64,000 nt of DNA from Kallipyga gabonensis (GCF_001286805.1 NZ_CXYV01000002.1:124001-188000), one strand, 5' to 3'. Counted from the stretch's first letter, positions 46,401 through 55,493 are shown. Translations and numbers: made by a program. The notes: generated from the sequence alone by a model not told the origin.

Positions 46401-47000
46401 GTGAATATTGTCGAAGTGAAAAAGACCTTCGGGAAAATGACCCGGGTCATCGAAGAAAACAAAAAGCTCCTTCAGGAGCTGGATACGGCCATTGGTGACG
46501 GAGACCACGGATTCAACCTCAACCGGGGGATGCAGAAAGCCAACGAAGATGTCCAGAATATGGACTTCGCTGACCTCAAGGCCCTCTTCTCCAAGGTGGC
46601 CATGGACTTCATCTCTACTATCGGTGGAGCCTCCGGCCCCCTCTATGGGACCTTCTTCATGCGGTTCGCCCCCGTCTTTAGCGGAAAAGAAGAGATCACC
46701 CGGGAGGACTTCAATGAAGCCTTCCAAAAAGGAGTGGAAGGAATCAAGCAAAGGGGCGGGGCCAGCGTCGGCGACAAGACCATGGTCGACGTCCTGGAGC
46801 CGGTCTCCCAGGCCCTCCAGGACGGCAAGTCCCTCCAGGAAGTAGCTGCACTCGCCAAGGAAAAGATGGAAGCCACCAAGGACTACCAGGCCAAGAAAGG
46901 CCGGGCCTACTACCTGGGCGAGCGGTCCATCGGCCACATCGACCCCGGCGCCTGCTCCTCCTGCCTCCTCATCCAATGCCTGAGCGGAAATGAGGACTAG
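46401..47000 (+). CDS. dhaL: dihydroxyacetone kinase, DhaL subunit (ADP-binding)
   Basis: Carries the ADP/ATP that is rephosphorylated by DhaM and donates phosphate to dihydroxyacetone on DhaK. From GTG 46401 the protein has 199 residues, with the metal site IGDGDHGFN at 31-39, GGASGPLYGTFF near 75 and GRAYYLGERSIGHIDPGA near 170. GTG is chosen because GGGAGG lies six bases before it and it follows the dhaK stop by one base; the frame open to 46299 lies inside dhaK. Confidence 0.95.
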   Translation: MNIVEVKKTFGKMTRVIEENKKLLQELDTAIGDGDHGFNLNRGMQKANEDVQNMDFADLKALFSKVAMDFISTIGGASGPLYGTFFMRFAPVFSGKEEITREDFNEAFQKGVEGIKQRGGASVGDKTMVDVLEPVSQALQDGKSLQEVAALAKEKMEATKDYQAKKGRAYYLGERSIGHIDPGACSSCLLIQCLSGNED

Positions 47001-47002
47001 CC

Positions 47003-47389
47003 ATGGTTGAATTCCTCATCCTCTCCCATTCCAAAAACATGGCCCAGGGGGTGAAAGAGCTGGCCGGACAGATGGCCCCCGATGTCCCCATCCAAGCCAT
47101 TGGCGGAGACAGCGAAGGAAATCTGGGCTCCGACGGTGAAAAGATCATCCAGGCCATCAGCCAAGCCGGGCCGGATGGTCTCTTCGTCCTCTTCGATATG
47201 GGCTCCTCCATGATGAATGCCCAGATGGCCCTGGAAATGGCCGATCCTGATATTCAAGACCGGATCTTTCTGGCCGACCTTCCCCTGGTGGAAGGGGCCG
47301 TTCAGACTGCCATCATGGCCCAGGGCGGAGACGATTTCGAAAGCCTCAAGGCCTATGCCCGGGAAAATAAGGCGGGCAAACTCATTTAG
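47003..47389 (+). CDS. dhaM: PTS-dependent dihydroxyacetone kinase phosphotransferase, DhaM
   Basis: A single EIIA-Man-type domain of 128 residues that carries phosphate from PTS HPr to DhaL-bound ADP. The phospho-accepting His is His9 in LILSHSKNMAQG, and the FDMGSSMMNAQMALEM stretch near 73 is typical of the family. Unlike E. coli DhaM it has no fused HPr and EI domains. It begins two bases past dhaL. A bidirectional terminator (47408-47441) follows. Confidence 0.95.
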   Translation: MVEFLILSHSKNMAQGVKELAGQMAPDVPIQAIGGDSEGNLGSDGEKIIQAISQAGPDGLFVLFDMGSSMMNAQMALEMADPDIQDRIFLADLPLVEGAVQTAIMAQGGDDFESLKAYARENKAGKLI

Positions 47390-47407
47390 GAAAAATTTCC
47401 AAAATAC

Positions 47408-47441
47408 AAAGACGGTATCAGGAATTACCGATACCGTCTTT
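47408..47441. terminator. bidirectional terminator, dhaM / Na-Pi gene
   Basis: A perfect 12-bp stem AAAGACGGTATC / GATACCGTCTTT (47408-47419 with 47430-47441). It lies between converging genes and carries A and T on both sides. Confidence 0.85.
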
Positions 47442-47460
47442 CTTTATGCCTGTTCTCCTC

Positions 47461-49077
47461 TTATGCATCCAGGTCGATGTTATCCTGGAAGGCTTCGGCG
47501 ATGCTTTCATAGTGGAAGGCAATCCGAGAGACTGAGGTCATGAGGGAGTTGTATTGGAGGCCGGATTCGCCGTCGCAGGCTCCCACTCCGATCCGGTCCA
47601 GATGGTTATCTTCAAAAACCTGAAGGATGCCATCAAAGTCCTGAACCACGCGGATGGCACTGGTGAGGTCTCCATCATTCTCATCAAAATCTTTAATGGC
47701 TTCATAAATCTGTTCCAGATAGGTTTCCATGACTCTGATTTCATCTTGGGCCTTTTCCGAGAAGACCACTTGCCTCTCCTCATTGGTCACTGCCAGGTTG
47801 CAGATCTTGAGAATATAGTCCCCGATCCGCTCAATATCCGCCAAAATCTTCAAATCATTGGTCAACATCTGGGATTGGAGTTTATTCAACCGGCGGGTGA
47901 TCAGGCGGACTGTCACCTCATTCAGCTTGCTGTTCAGGTAGTGGATGGTCTCCACCTTCTTCCGCAAGTCTTCTTCTCCCTCCTGGTCATACTCCAAAAC
48001 CAGACCCATAGCCTCTCCAACCGCTTCTCGACAGATATTCAGGGTCCGGGATATTTCCAGGTGGATGTTGGCAATCAAAACCAGGTTGTCTCCAAAGGTA
48101 TCCGACTTGACGTAGAGGAGCTGTCGAGGTTCGGACCGCTTGGCTTCTCCGGGAACCAGGAGGGTAGCCAACCGGGCAAAGTAGCGAGAGAAAGGAAGGA
48201 GGATAAGGGTCGTAGAGATGTTAAAGATAGTGTGGAGAAAGGCAATCTCTGCCGCCGGAGCTGAAGGAGCAAAAGCGATAATCCATTCCTGAATGGGCAT
48301 GAGAAGGGAAACGAGAAGGAAGATGAGTGTGCCCAAAAGGTTAAAAAGAACGTGGGATAAGGCTGCTCGTTTGGCGTTGATATTGGCGTTGAGAGAAGCC
48401 AGGACAGAAGTGATACAAGTCCCGATGTTCTGCCCCAGAACGACATAATAAGAAATATGGAAGGGAACCAGACCCTGATTGGCCAGAGTTTGTAAGATAC
48501 CAACGGATGCCGAAGAAGACTGAATAATCGCCGTAAAAATGGCACCGAAGGCAATAGCCAAAAGGGGTGAAGACAGGGTTTTCAGGAAATTGATAAAGAA
48601 GACGGATTCACGAAGGGGAACCATGGCTGCCGACATGGCTTCCAATCCCATAAAAAGAAGGCCAAGCCCCAAGACCACCTTGGACCAATAATTCCATTTG
48701 GAATGGTGGCGAAGGGAGATCAGGAAACCCATAAAAGCGATAAAGGGTGCGATCCGGGTGAAGTCCATGGCGATGAAAATCCCGGTCACCGTAGTTCCGA
48801 TATTGGCACCCATGATGACGTTGATGGCTTGAGCCAGGCTCATGATCTGGGCGTTGACAAAGCCGACGACCATAACTGTTGTGGCTGAAGAAGACTGGAT
48901 GATCGCTGTCACTAAGAAGCCCACCAGGACGCCCATGAACTTATTGGAAGTGAGTCGGTTAAGGATGGATTGCATCTTAGAGCCGGCAACCAACTCCAAA
49001 CCTTCCGACATCAACGACATTCCATATAAGAAAAGGGCAAGGCCTCCCAATAAAGAAAACAAATGCCAAATATCCAT
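47461..49077 (-). CDS. Na/Pi cotransporter family protein with PhoU-like tail
   Basis: A 538-residue NptA/YjbB-type membrane protein. The first ~310 residues hold two homologous sets of membrane segments with the QSSSATTVM (near 63) and QSSSASVGIL (near 186) motifs that mark sodium-phosphate cotransporters; the C-terminal ~200 residues form a cytoplasmic PhoU-like helical domain with DIERIGDYILKI near 416. It gives a low-affinity route besides the Pst system at 20-23 kb. No pho genes adjoin it. Confidence 0.93.
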   Translation of the reverse strand: MDIWHLFSLLGGLALFLYGMSLMSEGLELVAGSKMQSILNRLTSNKFMGVLVGFLVTAIIQSSSATTVMVVGFVNAQIMSLAQAINVIMGANIGTTVTGIFIAMDFTRIAPFIAFMGFLISLRHHSKWNYWSKVVLGLGLLFMGLEAMSAAMVPLRESVFFINFLKTLSSPLLAIAFGAIFTAIIQSSSASVGILQTLANQGLVPFHISYYVVLGQNIGTCITSVLASLNANINAKRAALSHVLFNLLGTLIFLLVSLLMPIQEWIIAFAPSAPAAEIAFLHTIFNISTTLILLPFSRYFARLATLLVPGEAKRSEPRQLLYVKSDTFGDNLVLIANIHLEISRTLNICREAVGEAMGLVLEYDQEGEEDLRKKVETIHYLNSKLNEVTVRLITRRLNKLQSQMLTNDLKILADIERIGDYILKICNLAVTNEERQVVFSEKAQDEIRVMETYLEQIYEAIKDFDENDGDLTSAIRVVQDFDGILQVFEDNHLDRIGVGACDGESGLQYNSLMTSVSRIAFHYESIAEAFQDNIDLDA

Positions 49078-49205
49078 GAATCCCCCCGGATGTCTGATTT
49101 CAAAAAATGGACTGGATAGAAACTTTACTTATTTTTTACACATTACTTTTATTATAAAGGATAGATGGCGAATATTCGAGAAGGAGGGCAAGATTTTTCC
49201 TGAAA

Positions 49206-49760
49206 TCAGAAAAAGCCTTCCTTCTCCAAACTGTCCTCAATGAAACCTAGCATCTCCTCCACCGAATGAGCCCGAGAGCGAGCACAGACTTTTGCGGGCT
49301 GGTCGCAGAGAAAACAGGTGCGCTCCGGAAAAGCCAAATCTTCCCGGCTAATGGGTCCGGGATGAGCAGTCGTTCCGCCCCCTTCCACATCAATATCAAA
49401 GAAACGGCCAAAAACATCGCCATCTTCCAAGGCGACCATGACCCTCTTGACCGCCAAAGGGTCCCGGCCGATGACCATAAAGGCCTCCGGCCCCGTGGGA
49501 AAGTCAGGGAAATCCTCCCGGACGACCGGCGCCGTGGTTCCCAGGGTCAAGGCTTCCTCTATGGCCCCAAGCCCCTCCACAAAGAGCTTTCGGATCCATT
49601 GATTGTTCTTGACCGGTCCCGGGATATTCAGCTTGAAACAGACCACTGTTTTATCAGGCCAGTCACCCAGGAGCCGGTCAATCCGCCTCCTTCGACTCTC
49701 CCGATTGTCCAAAACCGCTTCCAGACTTGGACGATCGCCTTCTTGAAAATGATTCATCAT
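49206..49760 (-). CDS. citX: CitX, citrate lyase acyl carrier holo-ACP synthase
   Basis: Transfers the phosphoribosyl-dephospho-CoA group to the citrate lyase acyl carrier protein CitD. The 184-residue protein shows the family end ERTCFLCDQPAKVCARSRAHS near 147-167 and VVCFKLNIPGP near 39. ATG 49760 is taken; a second ATG is one codon later. It is divergent from citDEF. Its prosthetic group is made by CitG, encoded at 56.7 kb, so maturation genes are split to both sides of the structural genes. Confidence 0.93.
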   Translation of the reverse strand: MMNHFQEGDRPSLEAVLDNRESRRRRIDRLLGDWPDKTVVCFKLNIPGPVKNNQWIRKLFVEGLGAIEEALTLGTTAPVVREDFPDFPTGPEAFMVIGRDPLAVKRVMVALEDGDVFGRFFDIDVEGGGTTAHPGPISREDLAFPERTCFLCDQPAKVCARSRAHSVEEMLGFIEDSLEKEGFF

Positions 49761-49898
49761 GTCTCCTCCACATGCAAAGTGTTCTTTCGATGGTTATTCC
49801 CTGCTCGCGTCTCTTTTTTTATTTTTTTCACTTTATAATAAAAACAGGCATAGAAGAGCTTTCTTCTCTTTTATTCTATTTTTTCATTCGATCTTAAT

Positions 49899-49913
49899 TT
49901 TGTAAAGTACAAA
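49899..49913 (+). promoter_or_regulatory. operator-like palindrome before citD
   Basis: TTTGTA-AAG-TACAAA is a perfect 6+3+6 palindrome, 14 bases before the citD start. Its form (T.GT near-symmetric AC.A) fits GntR/FCD operators, and a GntR-FCD regulator gene lies at 54.1 kb. A TATAAT (49832-49837) upstream may be the promoter. Confidence 0.4.
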
Positions 49914-49927
49914 GAAAAGGAGGAAAT

Positions 49928-50221
49928 ATGGAACTGATCCATCGGGCCATGGCCGGAACCCTGGAATCCAGCGATGCCCAGGTGACCGTAGAGCCCAGCG
50001 ATGCCCTCACCATCACCATCGAATCCTCGGTCAAAGAGCAATTCGGCCGACAGATTCAGGAAAGCGTGGAAGAGGTCCTGAAAAACCTGGAAGTGACCAA
50101 GGGAAAAATCAAAGTGGAGGACAAAGGTGCTTTGGACTGCACCCTCCGGTCCCGCGTCCAAACCGCCATCTTCCGTTCGGTCGACCAGACCAGCAACCTG
50201 CCTTGGGGGGTGAAGCTATGA
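49928..50221 (+). CDS. citD: citrate lyase acyl carrier protein (gamma subunit)
   Basis: The 97-residue carrier that holds the acetyl group on a phosphoribosyl-dephospho-CoA arm. The attachment Ser is in the N-terminal GTLESSDAQV (Ser14/Ser15), and DCTLRSRVQTAIFRS near the end is typical. AAGGAGG lies before the start. Its stop overlaps the citE start (ATGA), the usual citD-citE-citF order. Confidence 0.95.
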   Translation: MELIHRAMAGTLESSDAQVTVEPSDALTITIESSVKEQFGRQIQESVEEVLKNLEVTKGKIKVEDKGALDCTLRSRVQTAIFRSVDQTSNLPWGVKL

Positions 50222-51111
50222 GAAGAAGCATTCGCCGTACCATGATGTTCCTCAATACTCAAAAGGCCTCCCTGGTCAAGGACCCTTACGTCTACGGGCC
50301 GGACTGCGTCATTCTGGATTTGGAGGATGCGGTTTCCCAGTCAGAGAAAGACTCGGCCCGGATCCAGCTCTACAACACCCTGAAATACCTGGACTACGGT
50401 GAGGTGGAGAAATGGGTCCGGATCAACGCCCTGGACACCGAATACTTTAAGGAAGACATCAGGGCTGCCGTAGCCGGTGGCTGTGACGGGATCCGGATCC
50501 CCATGTGCGAGACCGCCAGGGATGTCCAGGTGGTGGAAAAGCTGGTGGAAGAAGCCGAAGAAGAATTCGGCCTGGAAAAAGGGTCCGTCCTCCTCATGGC
50601 GGCCCTGGAAACCCCCCTTTCCATCATCAACTGCTACGAGATCTGCACCTCTTCCGACCGGCTCATGGGAGTGGCCCTGAGCGGAGGCGACTTCGCTCGG
50701 ACCATGCAGGCCACCACCACCAAGACCGGGGAGGAATACTTCTACGCCCGGTCGGCCATTGTCGTCGCCGCCCGGGCAGCCGGTGTCATGTGCTTCGATA
50801 CCGTCTTCACCGACCTGGATGATATGGAAAACCTCCGCAAGGAAACCCAGATGATCAAAAATATGGGCTTCGACGGCAAGTCCATCGTCAACCCCCGGCA
50901 AATCGAAGTCATCCACGATGTTTTCACCCCGAGTGAAGCTGACATTGCCTCGGCCGAACACATCATCCTGGGGGTCAAGGAAGCTCAAGCCCAGGGAATC
51001 GGTGTTCTGACGGTTGACGGAAAAATGGTCGACATTGCTCACGTTGAAGGAGCCAAGCGGACCCTGAAGCTGGCCAAAGCCGCCGGCGTTTATGAAGGAG
51101 GTCTGGTATGA
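50218..51111 (+). CDS. citE: citrate lyase beta subunit (citryl-CoA lyase)
   Basis: Cleaves citryl-carrier to oxaloacetate and acetyl-carrier. From ATG 50218 the protein has 297 residues in a TIM-barrel fold, with VILDLEDAVSQSEK near 30-43 (metal Asp/Glu), WVRINALDT near 64 and the SIVNPRQIEVIHDVF region near 222. The upstream ATG at 50203 lies inside citD and is not used. It overlaps both citD and citF by four bases. Confidence 0.96.
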   Translation: MRRSIRRTMMFLNTQKASLVKDPYVYGPDCVILDLEDAVSQSEKDSARIQLYNTLKYLDYGEVEKWVRINALDTEYFKEDIRAAVAGGCDGIRIPMCETARDVQVVEKLVEEAEEEFGLEKGSVLLMAALETPLSIINCYEICTSSDRLMGVALSGGDFARTMQATTTKTGEEYFYARSAIVVAARAAGVMCFDTVFTDLDDMENLRKETQMIKNMGFDGKSIVNPRQIEVIHDVFTPSEADIASAEHIILGVKEAQAQGIGVLTVDGKMVDIAHVEGAKRTLKLAKAAGVYEGGLV

Positions 51112-52655
51112 AAAATGCAGTCCATCGCAAAATCCCCGATGCCCTTCTGAAGGACGGCATTGAAGCCTTCCAGGGGGCCTTCTATCGGGATAACTACGAA
51201 TTCAAGAAAGCCGCCCCAAAAATCCGGTCCCAGGTCCAGCCCGGGACTTCCAAAATGGTGGAGTCCATCAAAGAAGCCGTCGAAAAGACCGGCCTTAAGG
51301 ACGGAATGACCATCTCCTTCCACCACCACTTCCGCAACGGCGACTACGTCTGTGCCATGGTTATGGAAGTCATCCATGAGATGGGGATCAAGGACCTCTA
51401 TATCTGCGCCTCCTCCCTGGGCAAGGCCCAGGCCTCCCTGGTCCCCATGATCGAAGACGGGACCATCACCGGGATCTCCTCTTCCGGGGTCCGGGATGAA
51501 ATTGGAGAAGCCCTCTCTTCCGGCAAGCTCAAGAATATCGCCACCATCAGAACTCACGGGGGCCGTGTCCGGGCCATCGAAACCGGCCAGGTCCACATCG
51601 ATGTCGCCTTCATCGGAGCCTCCAGCTCCGACCCCTATGGCAACGCCTCCGGCAAGGGTGGCAAGGCCGATTGCGGCGTCCTCTCCTATGCCAGCGTGGA
51701 TGCCCAGTATGCTGACAAGGTCGTCGTCATCACCGACACCTTGGTCGAAGCCCCCAACCTCCCCGCCCCCATCCAAGGAGTGGACGTGGACTATGTGGTC
51801 AAGGTCGACTCCGTCGGCGATCCCTCCAAGATTGCCTCCGGGGCCATCCGGATGACCAAGGACCCCCGGGAGCTCAAGATGGCCAAGGCCTGTGCTGAAG
51901 TCATCGCCGCCACCCAGTGGTTTAAGGACGGCTTCTCCTTCCAGACCGGAGCCGGCGGGGCTTCCCTGGCCGTCACCCGCTTCCTCAAACCCTTTATGGA
52001 TGAGCGGGGAATCAAGATGGGCTGGGGCATGGGAGGAATCACCCAACCCATGGTGGACCTCCTCCGGGAAGGCTATATCCGGAAGCTAGTCAACGACCAG
52101 GCTTTCGACATCGCCTCCGTTGAGTCCGTCTACACCGACCCCGGCCATGTGGAAATTTCCTCTTCCCAATACGCCAACCCCATGAACAAGGGGGCCTTCG
52201 TCAACTACCTGGATTACGTCATCCTGGGAGCCCTGGAAATCGACACCGACTTTAACGTCAACACCGTCCAAGGCTCCGACGGGACCATTCAAGGTGCTCC
52301 CGGCGGCCATCCCGATACGGCAGCCGGAGCCAAGTGCACCATCATCGTCGCTCCCCTGATCCGGAGCCGGCTGGCCACCGTCCGTCGCCAGGTCACCTCG
52401 GTCACCACCCCCGGTGAGACCGTAGACGTCCTGGTCACCGACTACGGCATTGCGGTCAACCCCAAGCGTCAGGACATTTTGGAAGATCTTCAGAAAACCC
52501 GCCTTCCCCTGGTCACCATCGAAGAACTCTGCGACAGAGCTGAGGCCATCCTGGGCAAACCTGAGCCCATTCAGTTCACCGACCAGGTGGTTGCCGTGGT
52601 GGAATACCGCGACGGAACCATCATCGACACCATCCGCAAGCCTGCCTCCCGTTAG
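51108..52655 (+). CDS. citF: citrate lyase alpha subunit (citrate:acetyl-ACP transferase)
   Basis: Exchanges acetyl for citryl on the carrier protein. The 515-residue protein shows TISFHHHFRNGDYVCAMVM near 66-84, SSDPYGNASGKGGKADCG near 172, VAVIEYRDGTIIDTIRKPA-like VVAVVEYRDGTIID at the end, and VEISSSQYANPMNKGAFVNYLDYVILGALEID near 345. It completes the citDEF complex. Its stop is about 50 bases before the citrate carrier gene. Length is typical. Confidence 0.96.
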   Translation: MKNAVHRKIPDALLKDGIEAFQGAFYRDNYEFKKAAPKIRSQVQPGTSKMVESIKEAVEKTGLKDGMTISFHHHFRNGDYVCAMVMEVIHEMGIKDLYICASSLGKAQASLVPMIEDGTITGISSSGVRDEIGEALSSGKLKNIATIRTHGGRVRAIETGQVHIDVAFIGASSSDPYGNASGKGGKADCGVLSYASVDAQYADKVVVITDTLVEAPNLPAPIQGVDVDYVVKVDSVGDPSKIASGAIRMTKDPRELKMAKACAEVIAATQWFKDGFSFQTGAGGASLAVTRFLKPFMDERGIKMGWGMGGITQPMVDLLREGYIRKLVNDQAFDIASVESVYTDPGHVEISSSQYANPMNKGAFVNYLDYVILGALEIDTDFNVNTVQGSDGTIQGAPGGHPDTAAGAKCTIIVAPLIRSRLATVRRQVTSVTTPGETVDVLVTDYGIAVNPKRQDILEDLQKTRLPLVTIEELCDRAEAILGKPEPIQFTDQVVAVVEYRDGTIIDTIRKPASR

Positions 52656-52706
52656 GCCAAAACTTGCTGATCATGAAAAAATCCATCTTACTTCATGGAG
52701 GAAAAT

Positions 52707-54014
52707 ATGGAAAATAAGAAAACCCTGAGACTCTTCGGAGCTCCCTGGTATATCACCCTGGCCTGCGTGGCCGTCATCTACCTGGGCGCCGCCCTTGGCG
52801 TTCTTAAAGGAAACCTGCCCCATACCATGGCCCTCATGCTGGCCATCGGCATCCCTCTCTATGAGATTGGCGAACGGATCCCCATCTGGAACACCCACAT
52901 CGGCGGCGGTATCCTCCTGGCCTTCCTGGGCACCGCAGCCTATGTCCACTTTAACTTGATTCCGGAGGACCTCCTGGAAGGAATTGATGCCTTCATGGGC
53001 GACCAGGACTTCCTCACCTTCTTCATCATCGTCCTCATCACCGGGTCCGTCCTCTCCCTGGACCGGAAGATCCTACTCCGGTCCTTTGTTGGTTACCTGC
53101 CTGCTATCTTAGGCGGGGTCCTGGGTGCCGCCATCCTGGGTGTGGCCATCGGCTTAATCTTCGGGATTGCCCCCGGCCGGATCATCACCCACTATGTCCT
53201 TCCCATCATGGGCGGAGGCAACGGCGGCGGTGCTGTTCCCCTGTCCGAGATCTATGAGGGGGTTACCGGCGATAAGGCCGTCAATTACTACAACTTTGCC
53301 ATCATTATCCTGACCATCGGCAACATCTACGCCATCATTACCGCAGCCCTCCTCAATGGCCTGGGCAAGCAAAAACCGACCTGGACCGGAGACCGCACCA
53401 CCCTGATTCGTGGCTCCGAGCTGGCTGACCAGGACAAGAAAAAAGAAGAAGCTGTTCTTCCCGAAATCAAGGAAATCGGCGCCGGCTTCCTGGTCGCCCT
53501 GGCTTCTTATGTCGTCGGAACCATCTTCGGCAACTACCTCCTGCCCACCATCTTCGGCTTCCCCATCCACCGCCTGGCCTACATGATCATCTTCGTGGTC
53601 ATCCTGGCTGCCCTGGGCGTCATTCCTGACGAAGTCCGGATGGGAGCCAAGCGCTTCCAGTCCTTCTTCACCAAGGTCTTCCTGGTGGTCATCATGGTCG
53701 GAGTCGGCATTGATCTCGACCTGGATGAACTCTTTGCCACCCTGACCTCCGTTCAGAACATCGTTGTTCCTCTCTTTGTTGTCGTTGGTGCCATCTTAGG
53801 CTCCGCCATCGTTGGTTGGTTGGTGGGCTTCTATCCCATCGACACCGCCGTCACCGCCGGCCTCTGCATGGCCAACCGTGGCGGATCCGGCGACCTGGCT
53901 GTTTTAGGTGCTGCCGACCGTATGGGCCTCATGGCCTATGCCCAGCTCTCATCCCGTTTGGGCGGAGCTATCGTTCTTATCATCGCCTCCATCACCTTCT
54001 CCTTCCTGTTGTGA
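52707..54014 (+). CDS. 2-hydroxycarboxylate transporter (citrate/malate:Na+ symporter, CitS/CitP type)
   Basis: A 435-residue membrane transporter of the 2HCT family, with about eleven membrane segments. The family motif GGGNGGGAVPLSEIY lies near 170-184 and the second loop motif MANRGGSGDLAVLGAADRM near 388-406. ATG 52707 is chosen, five bases after GGAGG; an ATG at 52695 sits on that site. It belongs with citDEF, and probably takes up citrate with sodium or exchanges it for a product such as acetate or lactate. A terminator follows at 54051. Confidence 0.94.
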   Translation: MENKKTLRLFGAPWYITLACVAVIYLGAALGVLKGNLPHTMALMLAIGIPLYEIGERIPIWNTHIGGGILLAFLGTAAYVHFNLIPEDLLEGIDAFMGDQDFLTFFIIVLITGSVLSLDRKILLRSFVGYLPAILGGVLGAAILGVAIGLIFGIAPGRIITHYVLPIMGGGNGGGAVPLSEIYEGVTGDKAVNYYNFAIIILTIGNIYAIITAALLNGLGKQKPTWTGDRTTLIRGSELADQDKKKEEAVLPEIKEIGAGFLVALASYVVGTIFGNYLLPTIFGFPIHRLAYMIIFVVILAALGVIPDEVRMGAKRFQSFFTKVFLVVIMVGVGIDLDLDELFATLTSVQNIVVPLFVVVGAILGSAIVGWLVGFYPIDTAVTAGLCMANRGGSGDLAVLGAADRMGLMAYAQLSSRLGGAIVLIIASITFSFLL

Positions 54015-54050
54015 TAGAAAGGCTTCGGAGAAGGCTCATGAACAAAAATG

Positions 54051-54082
54051 ACTCCTGCCGGATTTCCGGCAGGAGTCTTTTC
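54051..54082 (+). terminator. intrinsic terminator of the citDEF-transporter operon
   Basis: A perfect 13-bp stem GACTCCTGCCGGA / TCCGGCAGGAGTC (54051-54063 with 54066-54078), then TTTT. The regulator's extended -10 starts 11 bases on. Confidence 0.9.
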
Positions 54083-54092
54083 TATAATATCT

Positions 54093-54101
54093 GGTAAAAT
54101 A
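54093..54101 (+). promoter_or_regulatory. extended -10 promoter candidate for the GntR regulator
   Basis: TGGTAAAAT, 40 bases before the regulator start, identical to the elements at 2080, 33253 and 57490. Confidence 0.45.
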
Positions 54102-54140
54102 AAAGATAGAAACCCGATCCCATGATGAAAGAAGGAAGCC

Positions 54141-54827
54141 ATGTCCCAAATCAGCCTCTCCGAAGATGTTTACCGCACTATTCGAGAAAGAATCTTCAAC
54201 GGCACTTTTCCTGTCGGTATGCGGATGAATGAAGTGAGCCTGTCCAAGGACCTCCACGTCTCCCGAACTCCGGTCAGGTGGGCCTTGAAGCGGATCTATG
54301 ATGAGGGCCTCCTGGACTACAGCCGGAACCAGGGCTACCGGGTTCGTGTTCTGTCTGCTGAGGATGTGGATGAAATCTTCAAAATTCGCCTGGCCCTGGA
54401 ACTCTTAGCCTTCCGGGAGGCGGCTAATCGAATGGCCCCCAAAGATTATGATCATCTCAATGAGATCATGGAGGATACCGCCCGGGCCATCGATTCTAAA
54501 GACCTCCCTCAGATTATTGAGGCCTCTGCCCGCTTTAACGATGCTATCTATACCTATGCCAGGCTCCCCCGCCTCTCCTTCATGGTGGAGCGGCTCAAGG
54601 AATATCTTCTTGCCTTCCGCAATATCTCTTTTAAGGATGAAGAATCCTCCCGTCGGGAACGGGCCTTCTTTGAGCACAAGGCCATCATCAAGTCTATGAA
54701 AGAAAAGGACTTTGATACCCTGGCCCTCCAAATTGAAGACCACCTCCTTTTAGCACGGGACTATCTCATGAGTCAGGCCAAAGAATTTGAAAAGACCCAT
54801 GCCGACCTCTATGAGCCTTATGAATAA
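54141..54827 (+). CDS. GntR-family transcription regulator, FCD subfamily (CitO-like)
   Basis: A 228-residue regulator with an N-terminal winged helix (about 1-75, VSLSKDLHVSRTPVRWALKRI) and an FCD helical ligand domain (about 90-215; metal-like Asp/His positions around HH-LLLARDYL). Position next to citrate genes fits CitO/CitI-like control of citrate metabolism, as in Enterococcus faecalis. The palindrome at 49899-49913 is a possible target. A ribosome site is weak (GAAGGAAGCC, overlapping the leader). Confidence 0.9.
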   Translation: MSQISLSEDVYRTIRERIFNGTFPVGMRMNEVSLSKDLHVSRTPVRWALKRIYDEGLLDYSRNQGYRVRVLSAEDVDEIFKIRLALELLAFREAANRMAPKDYDHLNEIMEDTARAIDSKDLPQIIEASARFNDAIYTYARLPRLSFMVERLKEYLLAFRNISFKDEESSRRERAFFEHKAIIKSMKEKDFDTLALQIEDHLLLARDYLMSQAKEFEKTHADLYEPYE

Positions 54828-54858
54828 AAGAAACTATAGGCTTTTTTTCCACAACATA

Positions 54859-55245
54859 TCAATAATTTTCTAAAAAATCCGCCGCCGTTATACATCGAGG
54901 TTGCTTTAGATGAAGAACAAGAAAATCTTTATCTCCCGTTATCAATAGGTCCACTTTAGCTTCAATTGCTGCATTTAAAATCGGTTGATCCTTAGGATCA
55001 CGAATCTTTCTTATTTCCCGTATAGAACACGGTATTAGTTCGTAACGTAGACCTAAAAGAAGGGCTTCCGCTCCCTGAATATGGTCCGGTGCTTTTCTCC
55101 GAACAACCTCCAGAAATTCCTCCAAGTTTTGTTCGCATAGAACCATTCTGTGTTCTTGCATAACCTTATGAAGCACTCTCGCCGGTTTAGATTTTGGAAA
55201 GAGAATGGCTGAAATAAGTATATTCGTATCAACCAGGATTCTCAT
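54859..55245 (-). CDS. PIN-domain protein (toxin of a VapC-like pair)
   Basis: A 128-residue PIN-domain ribonuclease-like protein. Asp6 (LVDTNIL), an acidic residue near 43 (NLEEFLEV) and Asp residues near 89 (DPKDQPIL) and 104-106 (TGDKDF) form the usual acidic quartet. It starts inside the antitoxin stop (ATGA overlap) and is probably a VapC-type toxin. AT-rich and inserted between the citrate regulator and citC, which suggests acquisition. Confidence 0.85.
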   Translation of the reverse strand: MRILVDTNILISAILFPKSKPARVLHKVMQEHRMVLCEQNLEEFLEVVRRKAPDHIQGAEALLLGLRYELIPCSIREIRKIRDPKDQPILNAAIEAKVDLLITGDKDFLVLHLKQPRCITAADFLENY

Positions 55246-55493
55246 ATGTCATACCGCACTTCGTCAACTAACTTTTGGACATCCTCATCACCTTTCAGTT
55301 TTAGTCTTTCAGCAACTCCCTCAAAGGCAGTCTGCGCCTCATAAATTGCTTGATCGGAGGCGTTTCCGATCGTCATTTGACCTTCCCTATTTTTGACAAA
55401 AAGAACCTTATCGCCGGTTTTAAGATTTAATGCCCGTCTAACCTCAAGAGGTACGGTAATCTGTCCATTTTTTGAAAGTTTGGCTAAATTCAT
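55242..55493 (-). CDS. AbrB/MazE-type antitoxin
   Basis: An 83-residue SpoVT/AbrB-fold DNA-binding protein: KLSKNGQITVPLEVRRALNL near 5-24 is the swapped-hairpin motif; the acidic C-terminal tail (LKGDEDVQKLVDEVRYDI) suits toxin binding. Both genes have a ribosome site (AAAGGAGC) before this start. The pair forms a toxin-antitoxin-like module and probably represses its own promoter. Confidence 0.85.
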   Translation of the reverse strand: MNLAKLSKNGQITVPLEVRRALNLKTGDKVLFVKNREGQMTIGNASDQAIYEAQTAFEGVAERLKLKGDEDVQKLVDEVRYDI

